NCBI GenBank assembly: GCA_038317345.1 | Contig: JBBQBH010000010.1 | Coordinates: 1 to 64,000 of the forward strand | Reading direction: 5' to 3' | Length of the DNA stretch: 64,000 nt | DNA from: Mayfieldus sp038317345 | GTDB taxonomy: Bacteria; Actinomycetota; Thermoleophilia; Solirubrobacterales; 70-9 | In this document: positions 43,145 through 50,826 of the stretch, in pieces | Layout: every line of letters starts with the position of its first letter | Position numbering within the stretch: position 1 is the first letter of the stretch | The notes under the pieces: generated by a model | The model's input: the letters and a program-made list of their open reading frames with translations, nothing else | Told to the model about the DNA's origin: nothing | Database searches by the model: none | Translations under genes and position numbers: made by a program

Positions 43145-43624
43145 CTAGTCACCCGGTTCGAAGCGGAACTCGGTGTCGCCGATCCTGATCAGATCGCCAG
43201 CCACCAGCTCCGCCTCCCCGGCGAGGACCTCGTCGTTGAGCAGCGTGCCGTTGGTCGACTTGAGGTCCTCGACATAGAAATGGCCACGGTGCGCGTAGAT
43301 CCTGGCGTGTAGGCCGGAGGCGTAGCGGTCCTCGATCTGAACGTCCGCCTCGACCGAGCGACCGATCGACAGTCCCCCGAAGAGATCGAAGCGCGAGCCA
43401 GCCTTCAGCCCGCCGCCGCGTTCGACCACCAGCCAGCCCTCCTCGGAGGAGGAGCCGCCATTACCGTCCATAAGCGGCGCTCCGTGCAGTCCCGTGGCAT
43501 CGGGTGCGGGCGCCGCCGTGCCTCGCAGGTCCTTGAGCGCGCTGCGCGCGATCCAGAGCAAGAACAGGTAGAGGACGGCGATGAAGCCGAACTTGAGCCC
43601 AACCGAGATCGGCTCGTAGTCCAC
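43145..43624 (-). CDS. fhaB: Membrane-anchored FHA-domain protein (FhaB/FipA-like)
   Basis: 159 residues from GTG 43624 (MDYEPISVG). An N-terminal helix (LKFGFIAVLYLFLLWIARSAL) is followed by a linker and a C-terminal FHA domain. The FHA core is LSIGRSVEADVQIED, SGLHARIYAHRG and DLKSTNGTLLND, with the Arg, Ser/His and Asn residues that grip phosphothreonine. In mycobacteria the equivalent protein links FtsZ/FtsQ and PBPs under PknB control. A 54-codon frame ends 5 nt upstream. The longer frame back to 43723 overlaps that element and is rejected. Confidence 0.93.
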   Translation of the reverse strand: MDYEPISVGLKFGFIAVLYLFLLWIARSALKDLRGTAAPAPDATGLHGAPLMDGNGGSSSEEGWLVVERGGGLKAGSRFDLFGGLSIGRSVEADVQIEDRYASGLHARIYAHRGHFYVEDLKSTNGTLLNDEVLAGEAELVAGDLIRIGDTEFRFEPGD

Positions 43625-43629
43625 TGGCC

Positions 43630-43794
43630 CTAGATGGTCGATGCCACGGCGGCGTGCGCTTGGGGGCGCGCGTCGTCGAGCAGGTCGAGGATCCAGGCCG
43701 CGACGTGTGCGACCAGCACACAAGCGGCCGAGGACGAAGAGATGCGACGCGCGACGCGCGACCTCCAGGCGTGCGGAGTCGTGGCGTCGCCCAT
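43630..43794 (-). CDS. Putative 54-residue protein, copy B of a two-copy family
   Basis: A short frame fitting exactly between fhaA (4 nt away) and fhaB (5 nt away) on the operon strand. Start ATG 43794, stop TAG. The product has TTPHAW, RISSSS, WILDLL and ARPQAH, and equals in length and order the frame at 23311-23475 (37/54 identities). The 43.6 kb copy has a more hydrophobic middle (ACVLVAHVAAWILDLL), which could form an amphipathic or membrane-touching helix. No good ribosome site is seen. The plus strand of the element is open as well, so coding status is not proved. Confidence 0.5.
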   Translation of the reverse strand: MGDATTPHAWRSRVARRISSSSAACVLVAHVAAWILDLLDDARPQAHAAVASTI

Positions 43795-43798
43795 CTAA

Positions 43799-44569
43799 CT
43801 ACTGCTCGATGTCGAAGCTGAACGTGGAAGTGCCGAGGGTGACTTCGTCGCCGGGACGCAAGCGGGAGGAGGACACCTGACGCCCGTTGATCTTGACGCC
43901 GTTGGTGGAGCCGAGATCGGCGATATGCCAGTCGCCTGTCTCGGCCCGGCGCAGCTCCGCGTGGTGGCGCGAGACGTTGGGGTCCCGGAGCACGCAATCG
44001 CTGTCCTTGGAGCGCCCGATCACCGCCTTCGGCCCGTCGAGCACGTAACGACGATCGCCGATCGAGACGATCGCTCGGGTCGCGACCAGGGCGGCCTCTG
44101 GCCGCTTGCTCGGCTTCGCCTTCTCCCGCTCGCGCACCGCCGAGTAGACCATCGTGTGGCCCTCTTCGCCCTGGCTGGGAGCCTCGCCCTCGTGCGAAGC
44201 CGGCTTGACGAGCCGGGTCTGGATGCCGAACTCGCCGAGCCGTAGCCGCTCGTCGGTCTGAAAGTCGACCGCCGGCCTCGTCAGCAGGTCATAGCTGCGC
44301 CGCCGGGCATGCTCGAGGAGGTAGCCGGACAGCTCCTGTTCGAGCGAGCGCTCATAGCCCTCCAGCTTCGAGCGGTCCTGCTTGGAGAGGTAGACGGTGT
44401 ACTCGTTCGGCACGTAGATCCGCGAAACCGAGGCGGTCTTGTGGGCATCCATTTCCTTGGCCAGCTTGCGGGCGAGCTCGACAGGCTGCACCTCGGAGGA
44501 AAACGCGCGGCTGAATACGCCCTCGACGAGGCCTTCGATCCGTGCTTCGAGGTTGCGCAGGACGCTGAT
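43799..44569 (-). CDS. fhaA: FhaA-type FHA-domain protein with DUF3662 domain, probable AUC start
   Basis: 256 residues. The N-terminal DUF3662 domain (SVLRNLEARIEGLVEGVFSR, then EVQPVELARKLAKEMD) interacts with division or MurJ partners in mycobacteria. A linker follows, then an FHA domain (AVIGRSKDSDCVLRD, NVSRHHAELRR, DLGSTNGVKING) that reads PknB phosphothreonines. No ATG, GTG or TTG lies in frame between the family N-terminus and the upstream kinase gene. The family start falls on ATC at 44567-44569, which has AAGGAG exactly 7 nt upstream. I therefore place the start at this AUC. A CTG 9 nt further in is the alternative. Confidence 0.85.
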   Translation of the reverse strand: MSVLRNLEARIEGLVEGVFSRAFSSEVQPVELARKLAKEMDAHKTASVSRIYVPNEYTVYLSKQDRSKLEGYERSLEQELSGYLLEHARRRSYDLLTRPAVDFQTDERLRLGEFGIQTRLVKPASHEGEAPSQGEEGHTMVYSAVREREKAKPSKRPEAALVATRAIVSIGDRRYVLDGPKAVIGRSKDSDCVLRDPNVSRHHAELRRAETGDWHIADLGSTNGVKINGRQVSSSRLRPGDEVTLGTSTFSFDIEQ

Positions 44570-44630
44570 GGCGGGGCTCCTTGGCAGGGGTGGGCGCAGT
44601 CCGCGGCGCGAGGACGCCGCGCCCGAAATC

Positions 44631-46322
44631 CTACGAAAGTGTCGCTTCTCGACTGGCTTCCCGTAGCGGTGCCGGATCGGGTCCGAGCGATATCCCCCGT
44701 GGCTCCGCCGCGCCCCTGGCGCGCCAGACGACCACCGTGGCGACGACCGCGAGCACGGCCGCGGCCAACACCCCGGGCGACGGACCGACGCTGCCGGCCT
44801 GCAACCGCAGGGCCGCAACCAGCGCCGCGACCCACACAAGGGCGCCCAGAAGGTCGAGGGCGGGATTGCGCCCACGCACGACCAGGCCGAGTGCCAGCGC
44901 ACCCAGCGACCACAGCGCGAGACCGAATATGAAGGTGGGATCGACCGCTAGCGGAAGCAGCAGATCGCGCGCGGCCTGCCCGGCCGACTGCTGCCATCCC
45001 GCGGGCGCGACGTGCTGCGGACCAAAGAGGAGCTTGCGGTCAAGGACGGACTCGGCGATCGCCACCCAGGCGTAGCCCGCAGCGCCCAGCACAAGGCGGT
45101 CGCGAGCCCGCCCCGCCAGTCCGGCGAGCGCCGGGTAGATCGGTGCGGCACCCGCCAAGCCGAGTAACGGCGACGCGGCGGGCAAGGTCAGGGCGCGGCC
45201 GCCTGCGCCGAGCAGCAGAACCGGCGGCAGAGTCAGCACCCCGACCACGAGTGCCGCGCCGGGGCGACCCGCGGGCCCCGCCAACCAGGCGACCAGCCCA
45301 GCGGCGCCCAGCAGGTAACCGAGTCGAGACCACAGAAAGGTCAGCAGTCCGGCGGCAATCGGGAGCAGGTAGGCCCAGGCCGGGCCGCTGTTCGGGGTGA
45401 AGATCATCGCCGCACCGGTCAGCGCCGCGACCGCTCCGGCCGAGGCCAGCTCCGCCGGGCCGCCGCCGGCCAGCGCCCCCATCGCGGTGGCCAGAGATGG
45501 GCGTCGACGCCGGGGCCGTGGCACGCTGCGGCCAGCCTCGAGGTCGGGCAGCGTGTCCTCGACCGCCGCGGCGAGCTCCTCGAGCGGGGGGCGCAGCTCC
45601 GGGTCGGCCTCCAGGCAGGCGTCGATCGCATCGCAAAGCTCAGTCGGGAGGTCGGGGCGCATCTCGGCAAGCGGCGACACCGGCTCGCCGATCGCCCGCG
45701 CCGTGGCCGCCGGCGTCGAGCGGGCATTGGGGTTCTCGCCGCTCCATGCTTCGTAGAGGGTGAGCGCAAGCGAGTAGACGTCGGCCGGCGGGCCGGCGTC
45801 ATCCCCCTCGGCCTGCTCCGGCGCCATGTAGGCGAGCGTGCCGACTATGTCGCCGGTGGCGGTGATCCCAGCTCCATCGAGGACGCGGGCGATCCCGAAG
45901 TCCATCAGCTTGGCGCGTCGATCGTCGGCGGCGAGCAGGACGTTCTGCGGCTTGATGTCGCGGTGCACGACGCCGCGCGAGTGGGCGTGCTCCAGCGCGT
46001 CGCTGAGATCGGCGGCGGCCTCCCCGACGTCGCGGTCCGAGAGCAGCCCCTGACGTTGCATCTCAGTCAGCGTCGCGCCGTCGATCAGCTCACTGACCAG
46101 ATAGGCGCTGCGGCCGTCCTCTCCAAGCTCGTAGAGGGTGAGGACGCTGGGGTGGTTGAGGCGAGCGACGGCCTGCGCCTCGCGCATCACCCGCTCCACT
46201 GGCTGACCGCCCAGGTCGATCACCTTGACCGCCACGTCGCGCTCAAGGCGCTCGTCCCATGCCCGATAGACCGTGCCGAACCCGCCGCTTCCCAACCGCT
46301 CGCGGACCTTGAAACGGCTCAT
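44631..46322 (-). CDS. Ser/Thr protein kinase with a polytopic membrane C-terminus
   Basis: 563 residues from ATG 46322. Kinase domain: GSGGFGTVYRAWDE, VAVKVID, HRDIKPQNVLL, DFGIARVL and GTLAYMAPEQAEGD. Instead of a single anchor and sensor domain, the region from about residue 280 holds roughly eight Ala/Leu/Gly-rich hydrophobic helices with short loops (for instance LASAGAVAALTGAAMIF, YLLPIAAGLLTFLW, FIFGLALWSLGALALGLVV). The chain then ends in a short cytosolic tail. The membrane part matches no family I can name. It stands at the head of the fhaA-to-pknB run and may feed the same phosphatase and FHA readers. Confidence 0.9.
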   Translation of the reverse strand: MSRFKVRERLGSGGFGTVYRAWDERLERDVAVKVIDLGGQPVERVMREAQAVARLNHPSVLTLYELGEDGRSAYLVSELIDGATLTEMQRQGLLSDRDVGEAAADLSDALEHAHSRGVVHRDIKPQNVLLAADDRRAKLMDFGIARVLDGAGITATGDIVGTLAYMAPEQAEGDDAGPPADVYSLALTLYEAWSGENPNARSTPAATARAIGEPVSPLAEMRPDLPTELCDAIDACLEADPELRPPLEELAAAVEDTLPDLEAGRSVPRPRRRRPSLATAMGALAGGGPAELASAGAVAALTGAAMIFTPNSGPAWAYLLPIAAGLLTFLWSRLGYLLGAAGLVAWLAGPAGRPGAALVVGVLTLPPVLLLGAGGRALTLPAASPLLGLAGAAPIYPALAGLAGRARDRLVLGAAGYAWVAIAESVLDRKLLFGPQHVAPAGWQQSAGQAARDLLLPLAVDPTFIFGLALWSLGALALGLVVRGRNPALDLLGALVWVAALVAALRLQAGSVGPSPGVLAAAVLAVVATVVVWRARGAAEPRGISLGPDPAPLREASREATLS

Positions 46323-46500
46323 GATCACTGTGCCCACCACCGCTTCTTTGCCTTCGGGACGCGCCGCCTCAATCCTTGTCGGAGGGCTCGCATTCCCCAT
46401 CGGAAAGCCAATAGCGCAACGTTTCCTGCGCACCGGCTGCCCGGGGCGGCATACTCTCCGCGAGGCGAACCCGACCTGGCGACCCTGGGAGACTCACGCC

Positions 46501-47574
46501 TTGGAGTTCTTCGACGAGGATCCTCCAGCCCCGACCGCAACACCCACAGCACCGAGGCCCCCGCGCAACCGCGGCGGGCGACGGTTGCCGCGGTCGCCGC
46601 GCCAGCAGATCATGCTGCGCCGCGCGATCGCTGCCGGTGCCGGGTTGCTGGTGCTGGTGCTGCTTGTCCTCGGCGTCAAGGGCTGCCTCAACGCCCGCCA
46701 TGACCGAGCGCTGAGGGATTACGGCAAGAACGTCGCCGACATCGTCCAGCAGAGCAACCAGACCAGCACTTCGCTGTTCAAGCAGCTCGAGAACGCCGGG
46801 TCGCTGAGCGTCACCGAGTACACCAACAACATCGCCTCCTACCGCAGCGAGCTCGACAGCCTTCTGCAGCGGACCGACCGGTTGAGCGTTCCGGGGGACA
46901 TGAGCTCGGCGCAGAAGGCCTTCCAGCTGACGATGCAGCTGCGCCGCAATGCGCTGACCAACATCGCCAACTCGATCTCCACCGCACTCGGAAGCGAGGG
47001 TCGCACCCAGGCGATCAAGAAGATCACCTTCCAGATGAAGGCGATGCTGGCCAGCGACGTGCTCTACCGCCAGATCGCCAAGCCGGACATGGAGACGGCG
47101 CTGAGCGACAACGGCATCGACGACGTGCCGATCCCCGAGAGCAAGTTCCTGCCCGACGACAGCTGGCTGGACTCGACCAAGGTCGAATCGGCGCTGGCCC
47201 AGGTGAGCGGAACGGCGTCGGCCACCCCCGGTATCCACGGGCTGGGCTTGATTCAGACGAGCGCCAACGGACAGGTCGTTCAGGACGGCGTCCCGGCGAC
47301 CGTGACGGCTGGCGGCAAGCCGGAGCTCGAGGTACAGGTCCAAAACCAGGGCGACCAAACGGAGACCGGGGTCACGGTTTCGGTGACCGTCAACGGCGGT
47401 CAGCCGATCGAGCAGCAGATCTCCTCGATCGGGCCCGGCGAGACGCAGACGGTCAAGATCCCGCTTACCCCGGTGCCCAAGGGGCAGGCGACGCTTGACG
47501 TCGAGGTGAAGCCGGTCCCCGGGGAGCAGGTCTCATCCAACAACAAGGCCTCCTACACAGTCACCTTCCAGTAA
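46501..47574 (+). CDS. Membrane-anchored CARDB-domain protein
   Basis: 357 residues from TTG 46501. A Pro/Arg-rich cytosolic head (MEFFDEDPPAPTATP), one membrane helix (AIAAGAGLLVLVLLVLGVKGC), an extracellular helical coiled region (about residues 75-200), and a C-terminal CARDB beta-sandwich (LEVQVQNQGDQTETGVTVSV to VSSNNKASYTV). CARDB domains act in extracellular adhesion or protein contacts. It is divergent from the polytopic kinase, with 178 bp between, and might be exported wall machinery under kinase control; that link is inference. Confidence 0.82.
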   Translation: MEFFDEDPPAPTATPTAPRPPRNRGGRRLPRSPRQQIMLRRAIAAGAGLLVLVLLVLGVKGCLNARHDRALRDYGKNVADIVQQSNQTSTSLFKQLENAGSLSVTEYTNNIASYRSELDSLLQRTDRLSVPGDMSSAQKAFQLTMQLRRNALTNIANSISTALGSEGRTQAIKKITFQMKAMLASDVLYRQIAKPDMETALSDNGIDDVPIPESKFLPDDSWLDSTKVESALAQVSGTASATPGIHGLGLIQTSANGQVVQDGVPATVTAGGKPELEVQVQNQGDQTETGVTVSVTVNGGQPIEQQISSIGPGETQTVKIPLTPVPKGQATLDVEVKPVPGEQVSSNNKASYTVTFQ

Positions 47575-47664
47575 GGCCGCTGCAAACTGTCGCATTTCGG
47601 CCTCCTCGGTCAACCGAACTGCTCGGTTTTCGCGGCCCAAGGCGCCTAACTATCCTTCGCCGCC

Positions 47665-48162
47665 GTGAGCTCTGACACGGCAGGAATGATCGCCATCGCG
47701 GCCGGCGCGCTTGCATTAGTGGCGCTCGGGGTCTGCGCACTGCTGGCCAGGCGGTTGCGGCGCATCCGCACCTCCCAGCAGCTGATCGCAGGTGAGGACG
47801 GTGAGCGCACTCTTGCCGAGCACGCCGGTCAGCTCGACCAACGCCTGGCCGAGCTTGGACGCCAGGTGAAGGACTCGGTCGGCAGGCTGGAGGGGCGCGA
47901 CGCGGAGCTCGACCTGCGCCTGCAGGGGGCGATTACCCAGTGCGCCATGGTCCGTTACGACGCGATGGGAGAGATGACCGGGCGGCAATCGAGCTCGGTG
48001 GCCCTGCTCGACTCCCACGGCACCGGGGTCGTGCTGTCCTCGATCCTGCATCGCGAGCAGGCCCGCCTGTACGCGAAGCCGATCACCGCGGGCCGCTCGG
48101 AGTTCGACCTCTCTCCGGAGGAAAGCCAGGCGCTCGAAACCGCGATGCGCCCCGGCACGTGA
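47665..48162 (+). CDS. DUF4446 family protein
   Basis: 165 residues from GTG 47665. One N-terminal helix (GMIAIAAGALALVALGVCALLA), a coiled-coil stretch (AEHAGQLDQRLAELGRQV), then the DUF4446 core AMVRYDAMGEMTGRQSSSVALL and LSSILHREQARLYAKPI. The function of the family is unknown. The gene's stop overlaps the pheA start (GTGA), so the two are translationally coupled. Confidence 0.87.
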   Translation: MSSDTAGMIAIAAGALALVALGVCALLARRLRRIRTSQQLIAGEDGERTLAEHAGQLDQRLAELGRQVKDSVGRLEGRDAELDLRLQGAITQCAMVRYDAMGEMTGRQSSSVALLDSHGTGVVLSSILHREQARLYAKPITAGRSEFDLSPEESQALETAMRPGT

Positions 48163-48998
48163 GCACCCGGATCGCCTATCTCGGCCCAGCCGGCACGTTC
48201 ACCGAGGACGCGCTGCGCAATGCGACCGCCGCCACCGACTTCGAGCCTCTGCCGGCTGCAACGATCCACGACGCGATCGTCGCGGTCGAGAATGGCGAGG
48301 CGGACCGGGCACTGGTGCCATTCGAGAACTCGATCGAGGGCTCAGTACGGCCGACCCTCGACACGCTTGCGCTCGAGGCCGAGGGGGTGGCGATCGTCGG
48401 CGAGTTCGATTATCCGGTCCGGGTCAGCCTGATCGCACGAAATGAGCTTCCCCTGGAGCAGATCACCGCGGTGCTCTCCCATCCGCAGGCCAGCGCCCAG
48501 TGCGCGCGCTTCATCCGCGAGCAGCTCCCGGACGCCGAGGTGCGGGCAACGGCCAGCACGGCGGACGCGGTCCGCACGGTCAGCAAGACCGAGCAACCCT
48601 GGGCGGCGCTCGGCGCACATGCCGCCGCCGACCTATACGGGTGCATCGAACTGCGCGCCGGGGTCGAGGACTCCCCCGACAACGTCACCCGTTTCGTGTG
48701 GATCGCACCACTCGGCACCGAGCCCGAGGGTGAGGGTTCGTGGAAGACGTCGCTGGTCTTCTCCGAGCTCGGCGAGGATCATTCGGGCGCCCTCGTCGAT
48801 GCCCTGCTCGAGTTCTCGCGGCGACAGATCAACCTGACGCGAATCGAGTCCCGGCCGCTGCGTCAGGGCCTTGGCCGCTACATGTTCTTCATCGATCTCG
48901 ACGGCCGGGCTTCGGAGTCGCCCATCTCCGAAGCGATCGAGGGGCTGCGAGGCAAAGCCGAGTCGGTCCGCTTACTGGGCTCATACCCAGCAGGCTGA
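48159..48998 (+). CDS. pheA: Prephenate dehydratase with ACT domain
   Basis: Converts prephenate to phenylpyruvate in phenylalanine synthesis. 279 residues from GTG 48159: AYLGPAGTFTEDAL, VPFENSIEGSV, SHPQASAQCARFI and the catalytic NVTRFVWI. A C-terminal ACT domain follows (KTSLVFSELGEDHSGALVDAL with the ESRP allosteric motif). Feedback inhibition by phenylalanine is therefore likely. No chorismate mutase domain is fused. It overlaps the DUF4446 stop. Confidence 0.96.
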   Translation: MSTRIAYLGPAGTFTEDALRNATAATDFEPLPAATIHDAIVAVENGEADRALVPFENSIEGSVRPTLDTLALEAEGVAIVGEFDYPVRVSLIARNELPLEQITAVLSHPQASAQCARFIREQLPDAEVRATASTADAVRTVSKTEQPWAALGAHAAADLYGCIELRAGVEDSPDNVTRFVWIAPLGTEPEGEGSWKTSLVFSELGEDHSGALVDALLEFSRRQINLTRIESRPLRQGLGRYMFFIDLDGRASESPISEAIEGLRGKAESVRLLGSYPAG

Positions 48999-49029
48999 CG
49001 AGCGCCACCCTCTAGAATCCGGCGCCATC

Positions 49030-49650
49030 ATGGCTAGACATCGCGCCTCGGCCGCCGACGGACGGGCCAATGGGGGTCCGTCACAGAACGGCGCGAGCGC
49101 GAACGGCCATCCCACCACCAACGGCTATCGCAAGAGCTTCCCCGGCCACGGCCGCGTCTTGGTACTGAACGCCAGCTTCGAGCCGATCAACGTATGCACG
49201 GTTCGACGCGCCGCCGTACTTGTGCTGAAGGACAAGGCGGTGATGCTGGAGCGGGCCGAGCGCCCGCTCCGTTCGGAGCGGCTCAGCCTCGATCGGCCGG
49301 CGGTGATCCGGCTGATCTCGTTCGTACGGATCCCACGCGACGCCCACGGCCGCAAGATCACCCGCAAGGCGGTGCTGGCCCGCGACTCCTGGACCTGTCA
49401 GTACTGCGGCACGCGCAAACCGGGCCTCACGGTCGACCATGTGATCCCGCGCAGTCGCGGCGGCAAATCGGTGTGGGAGAACATCGTCGCCTCGTGTGCG
49501 ACCTGCAACCGGCGCAAGGGCAGCCACCTACCGCGGGAGATCAAGATGCACCCCCGCACAAAGCCGAGGGCGCCGGGGCCAACCGTGTTCATCCGCATCG
49601 CCAGCCCGACGATCCCGCACGCCTGGCAGCCGTACCTCGTCCCCGCTTAG
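49030..49650 (+). CDS. HNH endonuclease family protein
   Basis: 206 residues from ATG 49030. A disordered Asn/Gly/Ser-rich head, then VLVLNASFEPINVCTVRRAAVLVLKDKAVML, and an HNH nuclease with zinc-binding CxxC pairs (WTCQYCG and SCATCNRRKG) around the catalytic VDHVIPRSRGG. This form is a widespread single-copy actinobacterial HNH protein of uncertain role, probably housekeeping DNA processing rather than a mobile homing enzyme. A -10-like TAGAAT is 12 nt before the ATG, so the transcript may have almost no leader. A strong hairpin follows the gene. Confidence 0.9.
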   Translation: MARHRASAADGRANGGPSQNGASANGHPTTNGYRKSFPGHGRVLVLNASFEPINVCTVRRAAVLVLKDKAVMLERAERPLRSERLSLDRPAVIRLISFVRIPRDAHGRKITRKAVLARDSWTCQYCGTRKPGLTVDHVIPRSRGGKSVWENIVASCATCNRRKGSHLPREIKMHPRTKPRAPGPTVFIRIASPTIPHAWQPYLVPA

Positions 49651-49667
49651 CGGGCGCCGGCATGCGA

Positions 49668-49693
49668 AGGGCCGCCCCGTTAGAGGCGGCCCT
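49668..49693. terminator. GC-rich hairpin between HNH gene and minus-strand leader
   Basis: Perfect 9-bp stem agggccgcc / ggcggccct with an eight-base loop. No clear T run follows on either strand, so intrinsic termination is possible but not certain. It sits where transcripts of the HNH gene (plus) and the SDR-side transcript (minus) would meet. Confidence 0.55.
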
Positions 49694-49811
49694 ATCGCAA
49701 AGGTGCGGGAAGAAGCGGATCGGAGATTCGCGGTCGAGCGGGACGTGCTCCCAACCTCTCTTCACCGTCGGTGCCCGGGGTGGATTCCGCCGGGCGCCCC
49801 ACACAGGTCGC

Positions 49812-49856
49812 CTAGCGGCCCAGCACCTCCAGCGTCCCAAAAAGCATGTGACTCAA
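49812..49856 (-). other. 14-codon frame behind an unusually strong ribosome site
   Basis: On the minus strand TTG 49856 opens MSHMLFGTLEVLGR and then TAG. Ten nt upstream of the TTG is the GGAGG core of AGAAAGGAGGTGGTCC (49861-49876). That run is complementary to the standard bacterial 16S 3' tail over nearly its full length, with one mismatch. A -10-like TATACC lies just before it. The frame could be a leader peptide or a ribosome-binding decoy at the head of a short RNA ending at the 49668-49693 hairpin. No downstream gene on this strand follows within the window segment. Confidence 0.45.
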
Positions 49857-49901
49857 GTTAGGACCACCTCCTTTCTCCGGTATACCAATTCAATCAGGTG
49901 G

Positions 49902-49940
49902 CTCAGTCGGGCGTCTCAGTCGGGCGTCTCAGTCGGGCGT
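49902..49940. repeat. Three tandem 13-bp repeats
   Basis: Three exact head-to-tail copies of ctcagtcgggcgt. They straddle the stop codon of the minus-strand SDR gene, each copy carrying a potential TGA on that strand. Because 13 is not a multiple of three, copy-number change would alter the protein's C-terminus. Confidence 0.85.
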
Positions 49941-50804
49941 CCGCGGGGCCGCCCGCTCTTCGGCCAACGTCTGAGGAGCGCGTCTTTTCTCTTGCGCGAA
50001 ACGCTCGGCGAACTCTCGAAAGCGCCGCGTACGTCCGAGTTTCGCCGCCGTACGGGGCGCGAGGACGCTCAGAAGGATCAGCGGCCGCGCGCCCGGCTGC
50101 ACGATCACCTCGGCCCGCTTGCGGCGGATGGCGGTGACGACCGCCTCTCCGACGGCCTCCGGCGGCACGGTGCGGACCACTCCCGGCGGCTGGCCGACCC
50201 GAGCCTGGATGCGGCCGAACATCCCGGCCCGAGAGACGAACCCGGGACAGATTGCAGAGAAGCCCACCGGGTCCTCGCCGTATTCGGCGCGAAGGCAGGC
50301 GGTGAAGCCGACCACGCCGTGTTTGGACGCGGAGTAGGTCGCGAGATAGGGAAATGAGGTCTTCCCCGCGAGCGAGGCGATGTTGACCACGTGACCGTGG
50401 CCGCGTTCGAACATGCCCGGCATGGCGGACCGTGTGAGCAGCATCAGCGCCAGCAGGTTGACACGGGTCAGCCCCTCGATCTCGTCGCCCGTTCGCTCGA
50501 GGAACGGCCCACTGAACTCGAGGCCGGCGTTGTTGACGAGGATGTCGATTGGGCCCATTGCGTCCTCGGCGCGGGCGATCAGACCCTCCGCCTCGTCGCG
50601 CTCCATGAGGTCGGCGGGAACCGACTCGACTTCGACGCCAACGCCAACGCCCCGAAGCTCGGCGATCAGCTCGTCAAGCGGTACCCCCGGGAGATCGGAG
50701 AGCACCAGGTTGACGCCCTCGGCTGCCAAGGCTCGGGCGATGTACCCCCCGAGCCCTCCGGCGGCCCCGGTGATCAGCGCGTTGCGGCCGCGCAACTGCT
50801 CCAC
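49929..50804 (-). CDS. Short-chain dehydrogenase/reductase
   Basis: 291 residues with a classical SDR fold: ALITGAAGGLGGYIARAL for the dinucleotide, LVNNAGLE, catalytic Ser in VVNIASLAGKTSF, and catalytic YSASK (YLATYSASKHGVVGF). A basic C-terminal extension (RRFREFAERFAQEKRR) follows the core. The cofactor and substrate are not evident; an acidic residue after the second strand (SDLPG) suggests NAD(H). Its stop lies within a 13-bp tandem repeat. It starts 22 nt downstream of gyrA's stop on the same strand. Confidence 0.92.
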   Translation of the reverse strand: MEQLRGRNALITGAAGGLGGYIARALAAEGVNLVLSDLPGVPLDELIAELRGVGVGVEVESVPADLMERDEAEGLIARAEDAMGPIDILVNNAGLEFSGPFLERTGDEIEGLTRVNLLALMLLTRSAMPGMFERGHGHVVNIASLAGKTSFPYLATYSASKHGVVGFTACLRAEYGEDPVGFSAICPGFVSRAGMFGRIQARVGQPPGVVRTVPPEAVGEAVVTAIRRKRAEVIVQPGARPLILLSVLAPRTAAKLGRTRRFREFAERFAQEKRRAPQTLAEERAAPRTPD

Positions 50805-50826
50805 GCGGCCAGCCTATAGCCGTGCG

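Noticed and set aside
43145..43723. Longer fhaB frame starting at 43723
   Set aside because: The extra N-terminal residues are Arg/Pro-rich, come before the natural membrane helix, and are encoded by the repeated 54-codon element.
49861..49876. Fragment of a 16S rRNA gene 3' end (ggaccacctcctttct)
   Set aside because: Only this tail matches; the upstream bases bear no resemblance to helix 45 or other 16S sequence. It is read instead as a strong ribosome site on the minus strand.
49902..49940. Possible CRISPR array
   Set aside because: Repeats are 13 bp, directly adjacent with no spacers, and no cas genes are in the window.
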